Shown in pieces: positions 60,184-64,000 of a stretch of DNA of 64,000 bases. The notes under the pieces are model-generated. The model ran no database searches and was not told the DNA's origin. It worked only from the letters and a program-made list of their open reading frames with translations. The translations under genes and the position numbers were made by a program. The stretch covers positions 92,035 through 156,034 of the forward strand of contig NZ_FTMG01000016.1 of assembly GCF_900155965.1 (NCBI RefSeq). The letters are read 5' to 3'. Position 1 is the stretch's first letter; the number at the start of each line of letters is the position of its first letter. The stretch is from Mucilaginibacter lappiensis. Its GTDB lineage: Bacteria; Bacteroidota; Bacteroidia; Sphingobacteriales; Sphingobacteriaceae.

Positions 60184-61896
60184 ATGACCATTAAAAATAA
60201 ACTACGTACAGGCATCGGTTTTTTGTTTGTCCTGTCATTCATCTGCTGCGGCTTGTCGGTGTATTTCCTCAACCGTTTATCGGCCGATGCGGGTGCTATT
60301 CTAAAAGATAATTATAAATCATTGCAGTACGGCCAGCAGATCCTGTCGGCGGTAGATGCTAATGGAGGTCCGCTTAGCCCGGCGCAATTAAAAACTATTG
60401 AAACCAACCTGGTGCTGGAAGAACATAATATTACCGAACCCGGCGAAGGTCAAACAGCTGCTTCGCTGCGCACCGTTTTTGAAAAAATAAAACTGGTAAA
60501 TAACGATGCTGCCCAGCTACCTGCATTACGTGCACAGGCCAGGCAATTGGTTTACAGCTTTATGCAGCTAAATATGACGGCCATTTCGCATAAAAATGAT
60601 ATTGCCAAAGGTACAGCCAACCGCGCCACTATACTGGTTGCATTTTGCGGGGCGTTCTTGTTCCTGGTAGCCTTTAGTTTCGCGGTTAATTTCCCGGGTT
60701 ATATAGCTAATCCGCTTAAGGAGCTTACCGCCCGCATCAAAGAGGTATCCAACCGTAACTATCATCAACAGATCGATTTCCGGTCTGATGATGAATTTGG
60801 CGAACTGGGCCATGCCTTTAACACCATGACCCGCAAGCTGGATGAATTTGAGAACAGCAACCTGGCCAGTATCCTTTTTGAGAAAAAACGGATTGAAACC
60901 ATCATCAATTCCATGCACGATGCTATTTTGGGTCTGGACGAGAAAATGATCATCATATTTGCCAATGAAGTAGCTTGCTCACTCATCGGGATGACAGCCG
61001 ATCAGTTGAATGGCCGCTATGCGCCTGATGTGGCTATCGAAAACGACCTGCTCCGCAACTTGCTGATGAACGATCAAAGCCGGCTAAAAATATTTGCCGA
61101 TAACCGGGAGAGTTTTTACTCGCGCGAGTCGCTATCTGTAAGCAGTAAAGACAGGGTGATAGGCAAGGTGATTATCCTGAAAAATATTACCGAATATCAG
61201 CAACTGGATGAGGCTAAAACCAATTTCATCGCCACCATATCGCATGAATTAAAAACCCCGATATCGTCTATCAAAATGAGCCTTAAGTTATTGGAGGATG
61301 TACGCATTGGTGATGTAAATGCCGAGCAAAGGCAACTGCTGGAGAACATTGAAGAAGATGCCCGTCGTCTGCTGCAAATAACCGGCGAACTGCTGGATAT
61401 GGCACAGGTAGAAACCGGCAAGCTACAGCTTAACTTCGGAAAAACCCATCCTAGAAATATTGTAGATTACGCGGTGAAGGCCATCAAATCTATAGCCGAT
61501 CAGAAACAGGTTATCATTAAAGTTCAGTGCGATGAAAACCTGCCCGATGTACATGCCGACCTGGATAAAACCACCTGGGTGCTCATCAATCTGCTATCCA
61601 ATGCCATCAAATACAGTCACGAAAAATCAACCGTGGAGCTGGTGGTGAAAAAGCGCCACACCGACGAGATCGAGTTTTCTGTACAGGATCATGGCAAGGG
61701 TATCGAAGAGCAGTACCTGTCGCGCTTGTTCGAACGCTATTTCAAAGTCCCCAACGCCACCGCCGATCAAACCGGCACAGGTCTGGGCCTGGCCATTGCC
61801 AAAGATTTTATCGAAGCACAATCAGGGAAAATTGCTGTGGATAGCGAACTGGGTGCAGGCAGCAGGTTTGCCTTTACTTTGAAAAGAGTGGCTTAA
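60184..61896 (+). CDS. HAMP-PAS sensor histidine kinase
   Basis: 570 aa: TM1 (GIGFLFVLSFICCGLSVYFL, about 10-29), exported sensor about 30-145, TM2 (ATILVAFCGAFLFLVAFSFAV, about 147-168), HAMP about 170-225, PAS about 235-340, HisKA with the phospho-accepting His354 in FIATISHELKTP, then HATPase_c with N-box NLLSNAIKYS, G1 DHGKGIEE and G2 GTGLGLAIAKDF. It starts one base after the KdpD-like gene stop, so the pair is cotranscribed and probably acts as a split KdpD. No response regulator follows; the cognate partner must lie elsewhere. Confidence 0.95.
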   Translation: MTIKNKLRTGIGFLFVLSFICCGLSVYFLNRLSADAGAILKDNYKSLQYGQQILSAVDANGGPLSPAQLKTIETNLVLEEHNITEPGEGQTAASLRTVFEKIKLVNNDAAQLPALRAQARQLVYSFMQLNMTAISHKNDIAKGTANRATILVAFCGAFLFLVAFSFAVNFPGYIANPLKELTARIKEVSNRNYHQQIDFRSDDEFGELGHAFNTMTRKLDEFENSNLASILFEKKRIETIINSMHDAILGLDEKMIIIFANEVACSLIGMTADQLNGRYAPDVAIENDLLRNLLMNDQSRLKIFADNRESFYSRESLSVSSKDRVIGKVIILKNITEYQQLDEAKTNFIATISHELKTPISSIKMSLKLLEDVRIGDVNAEQRQLLENIEEDARRLLQITGELLDMAQVETGKLQLNFGKTHPRNIVDYAVKAIKSIADQKQVIIKVQCDENLPDVHADLDKTTWVLINLLSNAIKYSHEKSTVELVVKKRHTDEIEFSVQDHGKGIEEQYLSRLFERYFKVPNATADQTGTGLGLAIAKDFIEAQSGKIAVDSELGAGSRFAFTLKRVA

Positions 61897-61917
61897 TGGG
61901 GCGCTCTTCTTCAATTT

Positions 61918-61995
61918 TGTCATGCTGAGGAACGAAGCATCTATTATTAAACTTTGCAATCGCGAAATAGATCCTTCACTCCGTTCAGGATGACA
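61918..61995. repeat. 78-bp palindromic dispersed repeat, copy 1
   Basis: TGTCATGCTGAGGAACGAAG at the left is imperfectly inverted at the right (CGTTCAGGATGACA region). A second 78-bp copy is at 62366-62443. It lies 22 bp after the histidine kinase stop. Confidence 0.85.
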
Positions 61996-62035
61996 ACTTA
62001 TATCGGATTTTCAGTTCCCTCTCCACGGGAGTGGT

Positions 62036-62211
62036 CAATGTCATTAAGTTAAGGGGAAACGCAAAAGCAATTCCGCAAAAGCCCCCTCTAAACGGCGAAG
62101 CCCTCATGTAATAATCTCCCCCGGAAGGGGAGACTTAGCTTCAATTTTTTAAAGTCCTCCCTACCGGGGAGGATTTAGGTGGGGCTCCATGTGCTTAACT
62201 TAATGACATTG
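62036..62211. repeat. Composite palindrome: 18-bp outer inverted repeats around the CTCCCC-family repeat
   Basis: CAATGTCATTAAGTTAAG (62036-62053) is exactly inverted at 62194-62211. Inside is a full copy of the CTCCCC/GGGGAG repeat (62083-62190), whose first 40 bp equal 51569-51608. The whole 176 bp has the form of a small non-coding inverted-repeat element. The remainder of the 562-bp gap (61897-62458) is GC-mixed intergenic sequence with no ORF seen. Confidence 0.8.
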
Positions 62212-62365
62212 CGGGAGGGGTGCGGATGGATTATGCTGTGGCAGGGAGGGGTTTATGCGTGATACATGTCCGCAAGGTGTTATAAATCCCTTCCTCTTCC
62301 CGAGGGAAGGAATCGCACGCGGCCCGGGCTTTTAATGAAATATCATGGCCCCCTAAAGAACCCTT

Positions 62366-62443
62366 TGTCATGCTGAGGAACGAAGTATCTGTTATTAGGC
62401 TTTGCAATTATGAAAACAGATCCTTCAACCGTTCAGGATGACA
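62366..62443. repeat. 78-bp palindromic dispersed repeat, copy 2
   Basis: Same length and ends as the copy at 61918-61995 (TGTCATGCTGAGGAACGAAG ... CGTTCAGGATGACA), same orientation, with scattered differences in the middle. It ends 15 bp before the stop of the GH42 gene. Confidence 0.85.
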
Positions 62444-62458
62444 AAATCCACATATTTA

Positions 62459-64000
62459 TCAATCAACCTCAATGATCTTCACATCCCAGGGCATTAATTG
62501 TACAGCAGCATTCTTACTCACACCATTGCCTGATAATAGCTCCTTGCCATCATGATAAGGATAAGTGAAACTGGTTTGTTGATCAGAATAATTTAAATAA
62601 TAGTGTACCGTTTTCCCTCTTTGGTTAACGCCCGATTTGGTGATGACAGGGAACGAAAGCAATTGATCTTCATTCCATAGTCCTGCTTTTTTAACCGCGT
62701 CGGCCAGGATCTTATCGGTCACGGCGCTGGTAGTGAGGCAGCCTATGTAAGTAGCTATCCCTTTTCCATAATTATTTTCGGTAATAGCCGCGTATTTGCC
62801 CCACACCGGGTGATCGTAATAGGCCAACACTTTGGCAGTTGTGGGGGTGATCAGCTCCATCCAGGTATTGATCTTTTTATCAGCCGCGTTTAGGCCCAGG
62901 TCGCCTTTAAGCGATACATTTTCGGGTACGGTGAATTGGCTGTAATAAATGCCGCAGGCCTCATCAATAATGCCGGGTTGGCGTGTGGTACGAACCTTTA
63001 CGTTTTCGTCGGAGAAGCCACTTTTAAAAGTATAAATAACGTGACCGCCGTTTTTTACAAAACGGTTTAAACGCTGCAGCAAACTATCGGGTGCAGCATA
63101 CAGCAGGGGCACAATGAGCACTTTGTAATTTTCGATGCTTGAGCTGCTGGGGTCAACAAAATCACAGGGGATGTTCATATGGTAAAGACCATCGTAAAAC
63201 TGTCGCAGTACATCATTATAACCCGTGTGCACGCCCCATCCAAAACCAAAGGCTTTAAAACCGCTTATGGCCTCGTTGCTAAACAATATGGCTACATCAC
63301 TTTTCTTTTTCAGGTTGATGAGCTGCGGACTTAAGCGGGCAAAATCTTTACCGATGGTTTTCGCTTCGTCATAAACCGGGTTGGGCTCAAAGTCATGGCT
63401 CAGCAAACCTTTCCAATAAGTTTCGGCCGAGTTATGGATGGAATGCCAGGGCCAGTACTCCACCATGTTGGCTCCCGATGCCAGGTGACTAAAAGCCTGC
63501 AAACGCAGCTGCCCTGGGTAAGGTGTCCATTGCGGAAAGCCTTGTGCTTCGGTTTCCATCACCAGGTAATTTTTAACACCCTTCATGGAGCGTGCCACAT
63601 CGCCTCCAAAGGAAATTTCGGCACCGGTCAATTTATCCTGACTGGGGTGGTAAATATCAACCCCGGCAATATCCAATGCCTTAGCCGCTGCAAAATGGTC
63701 AATCTCAGTTTGTATGCCAAAGGTATAACCCCGCCAATCAAAATCGAAGTTATGGGTGATAAATTGGTCGGGGCGTTTATATTCCCTGATAATAGCTGCC
63801 TGCCAGGCCATATAATCGGTAACCAGCTGCCGCTGAAATTTGGCGAACTCGGCAGCCAGACTGCCGTTGATAGTACCGTTCATCGACGGGAAATCGTCCC
63901 AGTTATTGATGCGGTTGCTCCAGTAATCCAGGCCGAATATTTTATTGATGTTATCCAACGTTTTGTATTTGGCCTGCATGTATTTTACAAACAAGGCCTG
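62459..64000 (-). CDS. Glycoside hydrolase family 42 beta-galactosidase (5'-truncated by window end)
   Basis: At least 513 residues visible; the frame is open through the right window edge, so the N-terminal part of the (beta/alpha)8 barrel, including the acid/base Glu, is outside. Visible: YKTLDNINKIFGLDYWSNRINNWDDFPSM, FIT HNFDFDWRGYTFGIQTEIDHF, the nucleophile Glu (about 147 in window numbering) in NYLVMETEAQGFPQW, and the GH42 hallmark MVEYWPWHSIHNSAETYWKGLLSHDFEPNP. A trimerisation-type Rossmann domain (VAILFSNEAISGF...YKVLIVPLL) and a C-terminal beta domain follow. Removes beta-linked galactose from oligosaccharides; the cell location depends on the missing N-terminus. Confidence 0.93.
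   Translation of the reverse strand, partial: QALFVKYMQAKYKTLDNINKIFGLDYWSNRINNWDDFPSMNGTINGSLAAEFAKFQRQLVTDYMAWQAAIIREYKRPDQFITHNFDFDWRGYTFGIQTEIDHFAAAKALDIAGVDIYHPSQDKLTGAEISFGGDVARSMKGVKNYLVMETEAQGFPQWTPYPGQLRLQAFSHLASGANMVEYWPWHSIHNSAETYWKGLLSHDFEPNPVYDEAKTIGKDFARLSPQLINLKKKSDVAILFSNEAISGFKAFGFGWGVHTGYNDVLRQFYDGLYHMNIPCDFVDPSSSSIENYKVLIVPLLYAAPDSLLQRLNRFVKNGGHVIYTFKSGFSDENVKVRTTRQPGIIDEACGIYYSQFTVPENVSLKGDLGLNAADKKINTWMELITPTTAKVLAYYDHPVWGKYAAITENNYGKGIATYIGCLTTSAVTDKILADAVKKAGLWNEDQLLSFPVITKSGVNQRGKTVHYYLNYSDQQTSFTYPYHDGKELLSGNGVSKNAAVQLMPWDVKIIEVD

Overview
The window looks like a chromosomal segment of a Sphingobacteriaceae-type Bacteroidota, probably Mucilaginibacter or Pedobacter-like. 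The evidence is three SusC/SusD pairs, a type IX secretion (T9SS) plug protein with a T9SS type B sorted protein, a TamL-type outer-membrane lipoprotein, promoters of the TTG-N19-TAnnTTTG kind, A-rich leaders without Shine-Dalgarno sites, and the GC- and AT-mosaic intergenic palindromes common in this group. The genus is inferred from protein style only. Both ends cut genes: a SusC on the left and a GH42 beta-galactosidase on the right.

Layout. 1-11 kb (+): a glycan-uptake operon susC-susD-susC-susD-DUF1735 lipoprotein closed by a terminator; no enzyme is visible. 11-18.7 kb: EamA exporter, VOC protein, a large NHL-repeat T9SS cargo protein, an AraC regulator with a small monooxygenase and a PRISE-like reductase, and a PadR-HAAS pair. 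18.7-26.3 kb (mostly -): sigma-54 response regulator, YqaE, NTF2-like protein, acyl-CoA thioesterase, a 44-aa miniprotein, T9SS plug protein, ABC-F ATPase and an SGNH hydrolase. 26.4-27.3 kb: a REP-associated tyrosine transposase (RAYT) flanked by inverted REP hairpins, with a 138-bp tandem duplication. 27.3-35.4 kb: pyrD, a small basic protein, tRNA-Cys, TrmH-like methyltransferase, TamL, a membrane protein, cupin, purU and an EEP-family enzyme. 35.5-41.8 kb: GH30, a secreted chorismate mutase, a lipoprotein/DUF998 operon and an FtsX-type permease. 41.8-48 kb (-): a second polysaccharide locus with a six-hairpin glycosidase, SusC and SusD. 48.4-51.5 kb: Crp/Fnr, HxlR, DoxX, siderophore-interacting protein and AraC.

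51.8-61.9 kb (+): a potassium-scavenging island consisting of a 30-aa single-helix miniprotein, kdpF, kdpA, kdpB, kdpC, a BBP2-type porin, an unknown secreted protein, a 42-codon leader ORF, a kinase-less KdpD sensor and a separate HAMP-PAS histidine kinase. No KdpE lies beside it. A sigma-54 regulator 32 kb upstream and a weak -24/-12-like site before the first gene suggest a sigma-54 circuit. An exact 40-bp direct repeat lies on each side of the island, and repeat-family hairpins or arrays fill the kdpA/kdpB and kdpB/kdpC junctions and touch the kdpD start.

The most unusual features are this repeat-laden kdp island with its miniprotein and leader ORF, the RAYT/REP tandem duplication, and a set of intergenic arrays that each repeat their own short word in both orientations to make long hairpins. 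All family assignments come from reading the sequences by eye; no database search was run.
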